Positions 1 to 6,403 of a stretch of DNA of 8,493 nt are shown here, piece after piece. The notes under the pieces were generated by a model that had not been told where the DNA came from, did not search any database, and saw only the letters and a program-made list of their open reading frames with translations. The DNA comes from Desulfuromonadales bacterium (GTDB lineage: Bacteria; Desulfobacterota; Desulfuromonadia; Desulfuromonadales; BM103): NCBI GenBank assembly GCA_030640215.1, contig DAOWJU010000288.1:1-8493 (forward strand), written 5' to 3'. The stretch's first letter is position 1. The number at the start of each line of letters is the position of its first letter. The position numbers were made by a program, and so were the translations under genes.

Positions 1-48
1 AACACCTAACAAAAGAAAGATGCAAATTAAGGCCAGGATTCGATTCAT
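1..48 (-). CDS. Start of a secreted or lipoprotein-type gene (partial)
   Basis: The ATG at 48-46 opens a frame that is still open at the window edge and gives 16 residues, MNRILALICIFLLLGV. A short polar start with one Arg, followed by an unbroken hydrophobic stretch, is what the front of a Sec signal peptide or lipoprotein signal looks like. The start is supported by GGAG (59-56) seven bases upstream and by a sigma70-like promoter about 100 bases upstream on the same strand. The mature protein lies outside the window, so no function can be given. Seen: start, ribosome-binding site and hydrophobic codons. Inferred: export. Confidence 0.7.
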   Translation of the reverse strand, partial: MNRILALICIFLLLGV

Positions 49-152
49 AAATTTTCTCCATTTCCGAGATAGAAGACGTGTTCGGATAGTTACATATTTA
101 GTATTTACGAGCCTCAGAATTATCAGGAAGCTGCACAAAGAAGACTTCGACG

Positions 153-180
153 ATTATACTTGGAACTGTACTTAGGTCAA
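153..180 (-). promoter_or_regulatory. Sigma70-type promoter for the gene at 48-1
   Basis: Read on the minus strand, TTGACC (180-175) and TATAAT (158-153) are separated by 16 bases. The -10 box is a perfect consensus and the -35 box matches at five of six positions. Transcription would start near 146, leaving a leader of about 98 bases before the ATG at 48. That leader is long enough to hold regulation, but I recognise no riboswitch or terminator in it. The rest of 49-254 contains no convincing gene. Confidence 0.7.
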
Positions 181-221
181 AGGAAGAGGTGACATGTAAG
201 AATCGATAAAAATATTGCAAC

Positions 222-236
222 CGGTTAAGTTAACCG
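222..236. repeat. 15-bp perfect palindrome, possible operator
   Basis: CGGTTAA-G-TTAACCG is a perfect inverted repeat with 7-bp arms and a single central base. It lies about 42 bases upstream of the -35 box of the promoter at 180-153 and about 19 bases past the stop of the phosphatase remnant. The central base is too short for a hairpin loop and no T-run follows directly, so a protein-binding site is more likely than a terminator. One such palindrome could arise by chance in a window of this size. Confidence 0.35.
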
Positions 237-254
237 CAGTCCCAGTGTATATCT

Positions 255-445
255 CTATTTGAGCGTAATACTCATCAGCAAGACATCATCGTTAAAGCCG
301 TCATCGCCATGCGACTCTGCCTGATCCAGGATGGCTTGATTCAATGACCGCTGAGGTTGACCGCGACATTCAGTCGATCATCTTCGTAGTCTTCTGGCAG
401 GAAGCTGTAATGAACCTTGGCAGCCAGTTGCAGGTCTTCCAACAT
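255..445 (-). pseudogene. Remnant of a SpoIIE/RsbU-type PP2C serine phosphatase
   Basis: Two pieces of one domain lie next to each other in different frames. The first (445-341) opens with ATG behind GGAG and encodes 34 residues containing LQLAAKVHYSFLP and EDYEDDRLNVAV. This resembles the start of SpoIIE/RsbU phosphatase domains (typically 'LelAa.VQ.sfLP'). It stops after NLSGH. The second piece begins in another frame near 350 and runs to TAG at 257-255. It reads RSLNQAILDQAESHG and ends FNDDVLLMSITLK, matching the end of the same domain (DD-x-L-L-x-x-I). About 160 residues that normally lie between them, with most of the metal-binding Asp residues, are missing. An out-of-frame internal deletion near 345-355 explains this. 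An in-frame TAA at 478-476 cuts off any upstream sensor domain. Assignment is by motif memory only. Confidence 0.65.
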
Positions 446-507
446 ACTCTCTCCAGAGGTTAGGGTTTTCCCTTCTTACATTGTAACATGTCACCAGTCA
501 TAACAAA

Positions 508-548
508 AAAAGGACACTCGCCGCTTTGTTTCAGGCGAGTGTCCTTTT
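508..548 (-). terminator. Strong intrinsic terminator after ppiC (bidirectional form)
   Basis: GGACACTCGCC (512-522) and GGCGAGTGTCC (534-544) form a perfect 11-bp stem around an 11-base loop, and four flanking A-T pairs extend it. Read on the minus strand, the stem is followed by a run of seven T (511-505), the classic intrinsic terminator layout. It begins 24 bases beyond the ppiC stop. On the plus strand the stem is also followed by T-rich sequence (to 557), so it could work in both directions. Confidence 0.92.
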
Positions 549-572
549 AAGTTTTTTCGATGAAGCAACTTC

Positions 573-854
573 TTAATCGGTGCGATTGGTGATTTCGATC
601 AGATGATAGCCAAACTGGGTTTTGACCGGGCCGTGGACCTTGCCGATTTCGCCGGAGAAAACCACTTCGTCAAATTCTTTGACCATCTGTCCTGGCGTAA
701 ATTCACCTAATCCACCGCCTTGGGCACCGGACGGGCACTGGGAATGCTGTTTGGCGACTTCTGCGAAATCCTCACCGCCTTCAATCTGTTTTTTAAGGGT
801 ATTGCAATCAACCTCACTAGGCACCAGAATGTGCCGTGCGCTCGCTTTAGCCAT
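573..854 (-). CDS. ppiC: Peptidyl-prolyl cis-trans isomerase, stand-alone parvulin
   Basis: This 93-residue protein is a single parvulin (rotamase) domain that interconverts cis and trans Xaa-Pro peptide bonds. It has the same length and layout as E. coli PpiC. Recognisable parts are MAKASARHILV at the N-terminus (His8), a helix with GGEDFAEVAKQHS, Cys40 in QCPSGAQGG, GLGEFTPGQMVKEFDE (50-63), and the closing TQFGYHLIEI (79-88) with His84. There is no signal peptide or membrane anchor, so it should be cytosolic, unlike the periplasmic SurA and PpiD. AAGGAG (867-862) lies seven bases before the ATG. The gene starts 76 bases after the stop of the YkgJ-like gene on the same strand with no terminator visible between them, so co-transcription is likely. 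A strong terminator follows. Confidence 0.95.
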   Translation of the reverse strand: MAKASARHILVPSEVDCNTLKKQIEGGEDFAEVAKQHSQCPSGAQGGGLGEFTPGQMVKEFDEVVFSGEIGKVHGPVKTQFGYHLIEITNRTD

Positions 855-930
855 GATAATTCTCCTTCTGTTTTTTGAGTAATAAAGAGACTACTTTTAA
901 TCGATCTGTGATCTCTTGTCTAGACACAAG

Positions 931-1347
931 TCAGACAGTCTGCCAATAGTTCTGCCAACGCTGTCGGGCCACATCCCGGCTGAATTCCTCCGGCACCAGG
1001 CAGAGACAACCCTGCTGATGCTCAAGTGTCTCTAGATTTGGAATTAACGCCAGACATTGGCAAGGCCGCTCAGCAACCGAGAAACGGCAGCCGTCGGCGG
1101 TAAGAAACGCGCATCCAGAGGCCAATGATCGGGGAGCAGGAATCGGCACGCCGGTCTTCTCCCAGAGCACCAGCCCCAATGCAGGCAATCGTTCGCGCAG
1201 CTGCTCTAGCGTCAAACGTTGCCCGGAGAAAAAAAGTGCAAAAAAGCGCTCTGGGTCAACCCAGATGCCGGGACTGCCCTGACAACAGCGCCCACCACAT
1301 TCTTGGCAGAGCGGCAAATTCAGGGAGTCGCTTTTTTCTAACATCAT
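931..1347 (-). CDS. YkgJ-family cysteine-cluster protein
   Basis: A 138-residue cytosolic protein of the YkgJ type (putative zinc- or iron-chelating CxxCxxCC domain). The N-terminal signature is CQECGGRCC (Cys14, 17, 21, 22). The second half carries GCAFLTADGC (Cys79, Cys87) and RPCQC (Cys96, Cys98), matching the family pattern 'C.fL...C.iy..RP..C'. Cys114 and Cys116 (GCLC) are additional. The family is thought to bind a metal or Fe-S cluster through these cysteines, but no reaction is established and I give none here. The start is ATGATG at 1347-1342, so either ATG could be used; ribosome-binding sequence is weak (a purine-rich GAGAA about 8 bases upstream and GGGGAGG further away). It is followed by ppiC, probably on one transcript. 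The 255-bp gap to the divergent MFS gene contains no clear promoter that I would call. Confidence 0.82.
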   Translation of the reverse strand: MMLEKSDSLNLPLCQECGGRCCQGSPGIWVDPERFFALFFSGQRLTLEQLRERLPALGLVLWEKTGVPIPAPRSLASGCAFLTADGCRFSVAERPCQCLALIPNLETLEHQQGCLCLVPEEFSRDVARQRWQNYWQTV

Positions 1348-1602
1348 AATCTGAGTTCTCTTGCCTCCCCTGTCTCAAAGGGGGATTGAGGGTGATTTCC
1401 ACCTCTTGCGTGTATAGAGCTTCAATCCTGCCACAGTGGCACGCTCAGTCCTATGCCAAAGTTCAAACTCTCAACTTTTCTCAATGTAAGCAGAATTGGA
1501 TCAGGACTTGTATGCTAATCTCCAGTAAGATAACAACGCTCATAACCGACCTCGATTTTGTTCACAACTCGTTTTAAACACGTAACAGGAAAGGCCCAAA
1601 GA

Positions 1603-2739
1603 ATGGTAACAAGCGAGCAGCGGCCCATGTTGCGTTTTCTGATCGTCCAGACGACTGCTTCGGTCGTTGGACTCCAGTGCTGGATGATCCTGTTCAACAA
1701 TTTTGCCGTAGAGAATGCTGGCCTCGACGGTCTGCAGGTCGGCATCATCGGCTCGGTACGCGAGATCCCTGGGTTTCTGGCGCTGCTGGCCGTTTTCGTC
1801 ATGTTGGTGATCAAGGAGCACCGGCTTTCAGCCCTCTCCATTGTCTTTCTCGGCGTTGGCATTGGCCTGACCGGGTTCTTCCCTACTTTTACCGGCCTGG
1901 TAATCACCACGCTGATCATGAGCTTCGGCTTTCACTATTACGAGACCACCAACCAGTCGTTAACCCTGCAATATTTCAACACCGCGACCTCTCCATTGAT
2001 ATTTGGTCGGCTCCGTAGCCTGGCCGCGGCAACCAGTATCGTCGTCGGTCTGCTACTCTTCCTGATGGGCCTGCTGTGCAGTTATCGGGTCATGTTTTTA
2101 GCGATCGGAATTCTGGTTGTGGGGGCCGGCATCTGGGGATTGCTACAGGATCCAACCCACAAAGAGGTGACGCCGCAGCACCGCAAGATGATTTTCCGGC
2201 GCAAATATTCCCTCTATTATTTTCTCACCTTCATGGCTGGTGCCAGGCGCCAGATTTTTATGGCTTTTTCAGTCTATCTGCTGGTCAAGGTGTTCCAGTG
2301 TACCGTGACTGAGATCACCCTGCTGTTTGTTGCCAATAACGCTGTCAACTTCGTACTGAGTCCCGCTATCGGCCGGGCTATTGTCCGCTTTGGTGAACGC
2401 CGGGTTCTCTCCGTGGAGTATGGCGGCCTGATCGCCATCTTTCTAGTCTACGCCTTCAGCGACACAAAGTGGGTGATTGTCACCATGTATATCCTCGATC
2501 ACATCCTGTACAATTTCGCCATTGCCATTCGCACCTATTTCCAGAAAGTTGCCGACCCCAAGGATATCGCCCCGAGCATGGCGGTCGGCTTCACCATCAA
2601 TCACATCGCCGCCGTGGTCATGCCAGCCATCGGCGGAGCACTCTGGATGATCGATTACCGCATACCTTTTGTCGTCGGGGCCGCTTTCAGTCTGGTTTCC
2701 CTGGTGGCAGTGCAACGTATTCCACGTCCAACCCAGTGA
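1603..2739 (+). CDS. MFS transporter, 12 predicted membrane helices
   Basis: A 378-residue inner-membrane protein with the size and helix pattern of the major facilitator superfamily. Hydrophobic segments lie roughly at 12-34, 44-70, 77-92, 96-115, 139-158, 162-182, 203-227, 236-257, 271-287, 290-312, 328-348 and 353-371. The polar stretch 183-202 (DPTHKEVTPQHRK...) fits the loop between the two six-helix halves. IGRAIVRFGERRV (256-268) resembles the MFS loop motif G-x-x-x-D-R-x-G-R-R. The substrate cannot be read from the sequence. I chose ATG at 1603 because AGGAAAGG (1587-1594) lies eight bases before it; an in-frame TTG at 1558 would add 15 polar residues but has no ribosome-binding site. 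The stop is only 26 bases from the stop of the convergent DUF255 gene, with no terminator hairpin visible between them. Confidence 0.88.
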   Translation: MVTSEQRPMLRFLIVQTTASVVGLQCWMILFNNFAVENAGLDGLQVGIIGSVREIPGFLALLAVFVMLVIKEHRLSALSIVFLGVGIGLTGFFPTFTGLVITTLIMSFGFHYYETTNQSLTLQYFNTATSPLIFGRLRSLAAATSIVVGLLLFLMGLLCSYRVMFLAIGILVVGAGIWGLLQDPTHKEVTPQHRKMIFRRKYSLYYFLTFMAGARRQIFMAFSVYLLVKVFQCTVTEITLLFVANNAVNFVLSPAIGRAIVRFGERRVLSVEYGGLIAIFLVYAFSDTKWVIVTMYILDHILYNFAIAIRTYFQKVADPKDIAPSMAVGFTINHIAAVVMPAIGGALWMIDYRIPFVVGAAFSLVSLVAVQRIPRPTQ

Positions 2740-2765
2740 CTCGGTCCGACCTGCTCCCTGTACTA

Positions 2766-4955
2766 TCACTTCACTTTCGGCGGTGATGCCAACTGTCTTT
2801 TCAATTCTTGTGGATCAAGCAAAGGTTTCTGACAAGCAAAATTCTGACAGACATAAGCCGCAGCCCGCCCTTCGACAGGCAGCATCCATTCGACATAGGG
2901 GGCAAGCTTGACGATTTCTGCATCATCGGTTGAGTGCAGGACAAAGACACTCTCCGGAGCATAGCTGCGATTAACCACATCACGCATCGCATTGAACGAT
3001 GATGTCCCCGGTGTCCCAGCGATGACAACCTCCCGACTCGGTTCGAGCGACCAGGCAGCACCCTGTAGCAGTTGTGCATAACCAGCTGGGTATCTCGACA
3101 CTTCAGCTGAAAGAGCCAGCAGCAATCGGTCAGACAATTTCTGCCAGCGCACATCTCCTGTCAGCAGAAAGAGCCGCGAGTAAACTTCAAGCGCGACTGA
3201 ACTCGCTGCCGGCAGAGCCCCATCGAAGGCATTTTTCGGCCGCAAGACCAGCGACTCAGCATCAGCAGCAGTTTCATACAAACCACCGCTCGTCTCATCA
3301 CTAAACAGCTTGGCCAAATCTTCCGCCAGGTCTATCGCCTGAGCTAAACGCTCCGTCTTCAGGGAGACGGCATAGAGATCGAGCAGACCCTTGGCCAGGA
3401 ACGCATAGTCTTCGGCAAAAGCAGGAATTGCCGACTCGCCTTCACGGTAACGCCTGAGCAGACGTCCTTCGCTGTTACGTAATTCCTTGAGGATAAAATC
3501 AGCCGCCAGACTGGCTGTCGCCACATATTGACCTTCATCCAGGGCCTGACCTCCTCGGGCCAGAGCGGAAATCATCAAACCGTTCCAGGCGGTGATGATC
3601 TTATCATCACGATGGGGGCGTACCCGTTTACTCCGCGCTGCAAACAGCTTGCGCAGATCCTTATCCAGCCGTTGTTGCAAACGATCCTGAGTGAATCGGA
3701 CATTCAGCGCCTGCTCTGCCAGCGGCTCAACAAGATGTATGATATTGCTGCCGGTTTCGTCACTACTCGCTTCGTCATCGTAATTGCCATATTGTTCCAC
3801 ACCATAGATTTTCGTGAAAAGACTGGTCTCATCTTTACCAAGCAACTTAGCGAGTTCCGACTCTTTCCAAGTGTAGAATTTGCCTTCTACGCCCTCCGAA
3901 TCAGCATCCTCTGCCGAGTAGAAGCCTCCCTCAGGTGAAGCCATGTCGCGCAACAGGTAGGTGAAGATCTCACGTACCGTTTGGGCATACTCCTCGCGGC
4001 CTGTCACCTGATAGGCCTCGATATAGGCCAGAGCCAGACCGGCCTGGTCATAAAGCATCTTTTCGAAGTGCGGCACCAGCCACTCGGCATCGGTGGAGTA
4101 ACGATGAAAACCGTATCCGACTTGATCGTATATACCACCACGGCGCATGGCCTGCAGAGTCACTTCAGCCATTTCAAGCAGCTTTTCATCACCCGTCTGC
4201 CGATACCGTCGCAGTAGAAAAGTCAGGCTGTGTGGACGAGGGAACTTGGGAGCGTTACCAAAACCTCCATATTCGCGATCAAAACTCTGCTTAAAATTAT
4301 TTTCGGCGACGGTAAAGATCTGTCGACTGATCTTATCTCGGCTGGTTGTCTGCTCCTGCGTGCGCAAGCTCTCAAGTACTTTTTCGCCGGAGGTGCGCAA
4401 CTGCTCTGGATCCTCTTGCCACCTGGTCGCAATCGCTGGCAGCAGCTTCATCATCCCCATCCGACCGTAACGTTCCTCTTTGGGGATGAACGTACCAGCA
4501 AAAACCGGCACACCATCCGGTGTCATGATGATGGTCAGAGGCCAGCCACCGCTGCCGGTCAAACGCTGACAAACCTGCATATAGACCCGGTCAATATCCG
4601 GACGTTCTTCACGGTCGACCTTGATAGAGACAAAGTTCTGATTAAGCAGTGCGGCAACTTCACTATCGTCGAAACTTTCATGGGCCATGACATGGCACCA
4701 ATGACAGGTCGAATAGCCAATCGAAAGAAAAATCAACTTGCCGGTTTCGCGAGCCAAGGCAAAAGCCTCATCGCCCCAAGGGTACCAGTCGACCGGGTTA
4801 TGCGCGTGTTGTAGAAGATAGGGACTCTTCTCTTTGCTCAAACGATTGGTGAATTCTGGCGTTGCTGAGGGCTGTTTGGCAAAAACGCCAGGCCCGGGTA
4901 GCAACAGAGTTAAGATCAGGAGAGTCACGGGTATTTTTTGCCATCTAATAAACAT
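2766..4955 (-). CDS. Thioredoxin-domain DUF255 protein (YyaL/SPATA20 family), exported form
   Basis: This 729-residue protein has the two-part layout of the YyaL/SPATA20 family. The N-terminal part is a thioredoxin-like domain: [21 protein letters not shown] (37-57), the redox-type motif CHWC at 84-87 within [25 protein letters not shown] (112-122), and GGWPL (136-140). The remaining roughly 500 residues resemble an alpha/alpha-barrel like those of glycan-processing enzymes, with [30 protein letters not shown] and [12 protein letters not shown] as family signatures. The C-terminal pair Cys703 and Cys708 ([10 protein letters not shown]) is also typical. The true substrate of the family is not established. 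Residues 1-26 form a convincing signal peptide (RWQK, then a Leu-rich core, then VFA-KQ), so this copy should act outside the cytoplasm. AGGA (4966-4963) lies seven bases before the ATG. Confidence 0.93.
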   Translation of the reverse strand: MFIRWQKIPVTLLILTLLLPGPGVFAKQPSATPEFTNRLSKEKSPYLLQHAHNPVDWYPWGDEAFALARETGKLIFLSIGYSTCHWCHVMAHESFDDSEVAALLNQNFVSIKVDREERPDIDRVYMQVCQRLTGSGGWPLTIIMTPDGVPVFAGTFIPKEERYGRMGMMKLLPAIATRWQEDPEQLRTSGEKVLESLRTQEQTTSRDKISRQIFTVAENNFKQSFDREYGGFGNAPKFPRPHSLTFLLRRYRQTGDEKLLEMAEVTLQAMRRGGIYDQVGYGFHRYSTDAEWLVPHFEKMLYDQAGLALAYIEAYQVTGREEYAQTVREIFTYLLRDMASPEGGFYSAEDADSEGVEGKFYTWKESELAKLLGKDETSLFTKIYGVEQYGNYDDEASSDETGSNIIHLVEPLAEQALNVRFTQDRLQQRLDKDLRKLFAARSKRVRPHRDDKIITAWNGLMISALARGGQALDEGQYVATASLAADFILKELRNSEGRLLRRYREGESAIPAFAEDYAFLAKGLLDLYAVSLKTERLAQAIDLAEDLAKLFSDETSGGLYETAADAESLVLRPKNAFDGALPAASSVALEVYSRLFLLTGDVRWQKLSDRLLLALSAEVSRYPAGYAQLLQGAAWSLEPSREVVIAGTPGTSSFNAMRDVVNRSYAPESVFVLHSTDDAEIVKLAPYVEWMLPVEGRAAAYVCQNFACQKPLLDPQELKRQLASPPKVK

Positions 4956-4997
4956 GTCGTAATCCTGTATTTATTTCTTGAGAGTAGAGCTGGCTCC

Positions 4998-5026
4998 AGT
5001 ATAACCGTATCGGTCATATATATCCA
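4998..5026 (-). promoter_or_regulatory. Candidate promoter for the DUF255 gene
   Basis: On the minus strand TGGATA (5026-5021) and TATACT (5003-4998) are 17 bases apart. The -10 box matches five of six consensus bases and the -35 box four of six. Transcription would begin near 4991, giving a leader of about 36 bases before the ATG at 4955. It lies back to back with the promoter of the glycosyltransferase gene. Confidence 0.5.
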
Positions 5027-5073
5027 CTGGTCGGTGTACACCCCGGCTGAATGCACCCGTCTCCATATCTCAC

Positions 5074-5102
5074 TTGTCAAATTTCCCATCGCCGACTAGA
5101 AT
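5074..5102 (+). promoter_or_regulatory. Sigma70-type promoter for the glycosyltransferase gene
   Basis: TTGTCA (5074-5079) and TAGAAT (5097-5102) are exactly 17 bases apart, and each matches five of six consensus bases. The predicted start near 5109 leaves a leader of about 18 bases, with GGAG at 5115-5118 just inside it. Such a short leader leaves no space for a riboswitch, for example a queuosine-precursor (preQ1) type. Confidence 0.7.
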
Positions 5103-5126
5103 CAGCGACCTTATGGAGATCACACG

Positions 5127-6224
5127 ATGAAGATATGTCTAATCGAGCCCTTCCATACCGGCTCCCACTCCGCCTGGGCTGAAGAATACGCACGCAATAG
5201 CCGTCATGAGGTCGAGTTGCTGACGTTGAGTGGACGACACTGGAAATGGCGCATGCATGGCGGCGCGGTGACTCTGGCACGGCAGTTTATGGAGAGCGAT
5301 TGCAAACCTGACCTGCTGCTCGCCTCCGACATGCTCGACCTGACCACCTTTCTGGCTCTGACCCGCAAAAAAACGGCGGGGATCTCGACCGCACTCTATT
5401 TCCACGAGAACCAGCTCAGCTACCCCTGGTCACCGAACGGTGCGAACCCGGCACAACAGCGTGCACACTATGCGTTCATCAACTACACCAGCGCCCTGGC
5501 TGCCGACTCTGTACTCTTTAATTCCCAATATCATCTCGACGCCTTTAATGGCCAGTTACCTGAATTCCTCAAGGGTTTTCCTGACCAGAACGAACTCGGC
5601 AGCCTGGCTCTGATCAAGGCCAAAAGTGAGGTTCTTCACCTGGGTGTCGAACTGCAACGCTTTGATCAATATCAACCAGAAGTGCCAGATACAAAGAAAC
5701 CGCCGTTGATCCTCTGGAACCACCGCTGGGAGTACGACAAAAACCCGGAAGAATTCTTCCGGGCTCTCTACCAACTTCAAGATGAAGGCTTGGACTTCGA
5801 AGTGGCGGTCCTCGGCGAGTCCTACCGCAAGTGCCCGACAATCTTCACCGAAGCACAGCAACGTCTTGGTGAGCGCATCATACAATTCGGCTACGCCAAG
5901 GATTTCGCCGACTATGCGCGCTGGCTCTGGCGAGCCGACATCCTGCCGGTCCACTCGAACCACGACTTTTTTGGCGCCAGCGTCGTACAGGCGATCTACT
6001 GCCACTGCGCGCCACTACTACCTCGACGTCTTGCCTACCCCGAGCATATCCCGGCAGCAATGCAAGACCGCTTCCTCTACGATGATTTTGATGGTTTGTT
6101 GAAACGACTGCGCGAAATGCTTAAGAATCCGGTCCAGGAGACAGGAGAATTGCATTCACATGTTGCTCACTACGACTGGAGGGAACTGATCGAACGGTAT
6201 GATGATCGGTTTGAAATGGTGTGA
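5127..6224 (+). CDS. tRNA-queuosine alpha-mannosyltransferase homologue (GT4-type, DUF3524)
   Basis: A 365-residue GT-B glycosyltransferase related to vertebrate GTDC1/QTMAN, which transfers mannose from GDP-mannose to the queuosine at position 34 of tRNA-Asp. The first 50 residues are the family signature (EPFHTGSHSAWAEEY, LLTLSGRHWKWRMHGGA). They are followed by YFHENQLSYPW (91-101), the inter-domain NHRWEYDKNP (198-207), VLGESY (228-233) and the donor-site block HSNHDFFGASVVQAIYC (276-292) leading to LPRRLAYPEHIP (298-309). In the usual retaining GT4 E-x7-E motif, Asp280 and Gln288 replace the two Glu residues. There is no signal peptide, so it should be cytosolic, as a tRNA-modifying enzyme must be. 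GGAG (5115-5118) is eight bases before the ATG. No other queuosine gene is nearby. Family assignment is strong; the exact sugar and tRNA in this organism are inferred. Confidence 0.88.
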   Translation: MKICLIEPFHTGSHSAWAEEYARNSRHEVELLTLSGRHWKWRMHGGAVTLARQFMESDCKPDLLLASDMLDLTTFLALTRKKTAGISTALYFHENQLSYPWSPNGANPAQQRAHYAFINYTSALAADSVLFNSQYHLDAFNGQLPEFLKGFPDQNELGSLALIKAKSEVLHLGVELQRFDQYQPEVPDTKKPPLILWNHRWEYDKNPEEFFRALYQLQDEGLDFEVAVLGESYRKCPTIFTEAQQRLGERIIQFGYAKDFADYARWLWRADILPVHSNHDFFGASVVQAIYCHCAPLLPRRLAYPEHIPAAMQDRFLYDDFDGLLKRLREMLKNPVQETGELHSHVAHYDWRELIERYDDRFEMV

Positions 6225-6269
6225 AGCTCACGATTTGATATACCCAAGAACCTTTACAGGAAAAATAAA

Positions 6270-6374
6270 ATGAAAAAGATGATATTAATGACATTGCTCT
6301 TGTTGATGACCCTCCTGACAGTAACCGGCTGCATCCCTGACCTTCCAGGTCCAATTGGAATTCCGGGAATTTAA
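6270..6374 (+). CDS. 34-residue small lipoprotein
   Basis: A very short but well-built gene 45 bases after the glycosyltransferase stop on the same strand. AGGA (6258-6261) lies eight bases before the ATG, and the frame ends with TAA at 6372-6374. The product begins MKKMILMTLLLLMTLL, a basic start and hydrophobic core, followed by the lipobox V-T-G-C with Cys21 as the acylated residue. The mature lipopeptide would have only 14 residues, CIPDLPGPIGIPGI, rich in Gly and Pro and almost uncharged. With Ile rather than Asp at position +2 it would be expected in the outer membrane under the E. coli Lol rule. I do not recognise the family; in size it recalls entericidin-like micro-lipoproteins, but the mature sequence does not. 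It may be co-transcribed with the glycosyltransferase gene; I see no separate strong promoter. Confidence 0.75.
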   Translation: MKKMILMTLLLLMTLLTVTGCIPDLPGPIGIPGI

Positions 6375-6403
6375 AGGCTTGGCCCGATTGAACGACAGAG
6401 GCC

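Noticed and set aside
917..942. Palindromes TGTCTAGACA and CAGACAGTCTG at the end of the YkgJ-like gene
   Set aside because: Short arms, no T-run, and the second is inside the coding sequence; not a credible terminator.
1429..1441. TGCCAC-A-GTGGCA palindrome between the YkgJ-like and MFS genes
   Set aside because: Placed where an operator could be, but 6-bp arms are expected about twice by chance in this window and no clear promoter adjoins it.
1386..1577. 63-codon plus-strand frame in the gap before the MFS gene
   Set aside because: TTG start, no ribosome-binding site, no recognisable protein pattern, and it overlaps the region where the MFS promoter must lie.
1558..1602. TTG start adding 15 residues to the MFS transporter
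   Set aside because: No ribosome-binding site precedes it and the added residues are polar and unlike a transporter start; ATG at 1603 has AGGAAAGG at ideal distance.
2740..2765. Terminator between the convergent MFS and DUF255 genes
   Set aside because: The 26-base gap holds no inverted repeat with a stable stem; any terminator would have to lie inside the opposing gene.
3528..4814. Long plus-strand frames opposite the DUF255 gene
   Set aside because: They are antisense to a clearly recognised gene, lack ribosome-binding sites and encode no recognisable protein.
5033..5042. GGTGTACACC palindrome in the divergent promoter region
   Set aside because: Only 5-bp arms, which is common by chance, and the match does not extend outward.
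6375..6403. Possible terminator between the lipoprotein and aminotransferase genes
   Set aside because: Only short AGGC/GCCT and GGC/GCC pairings are present and there is no T-run on either strand.
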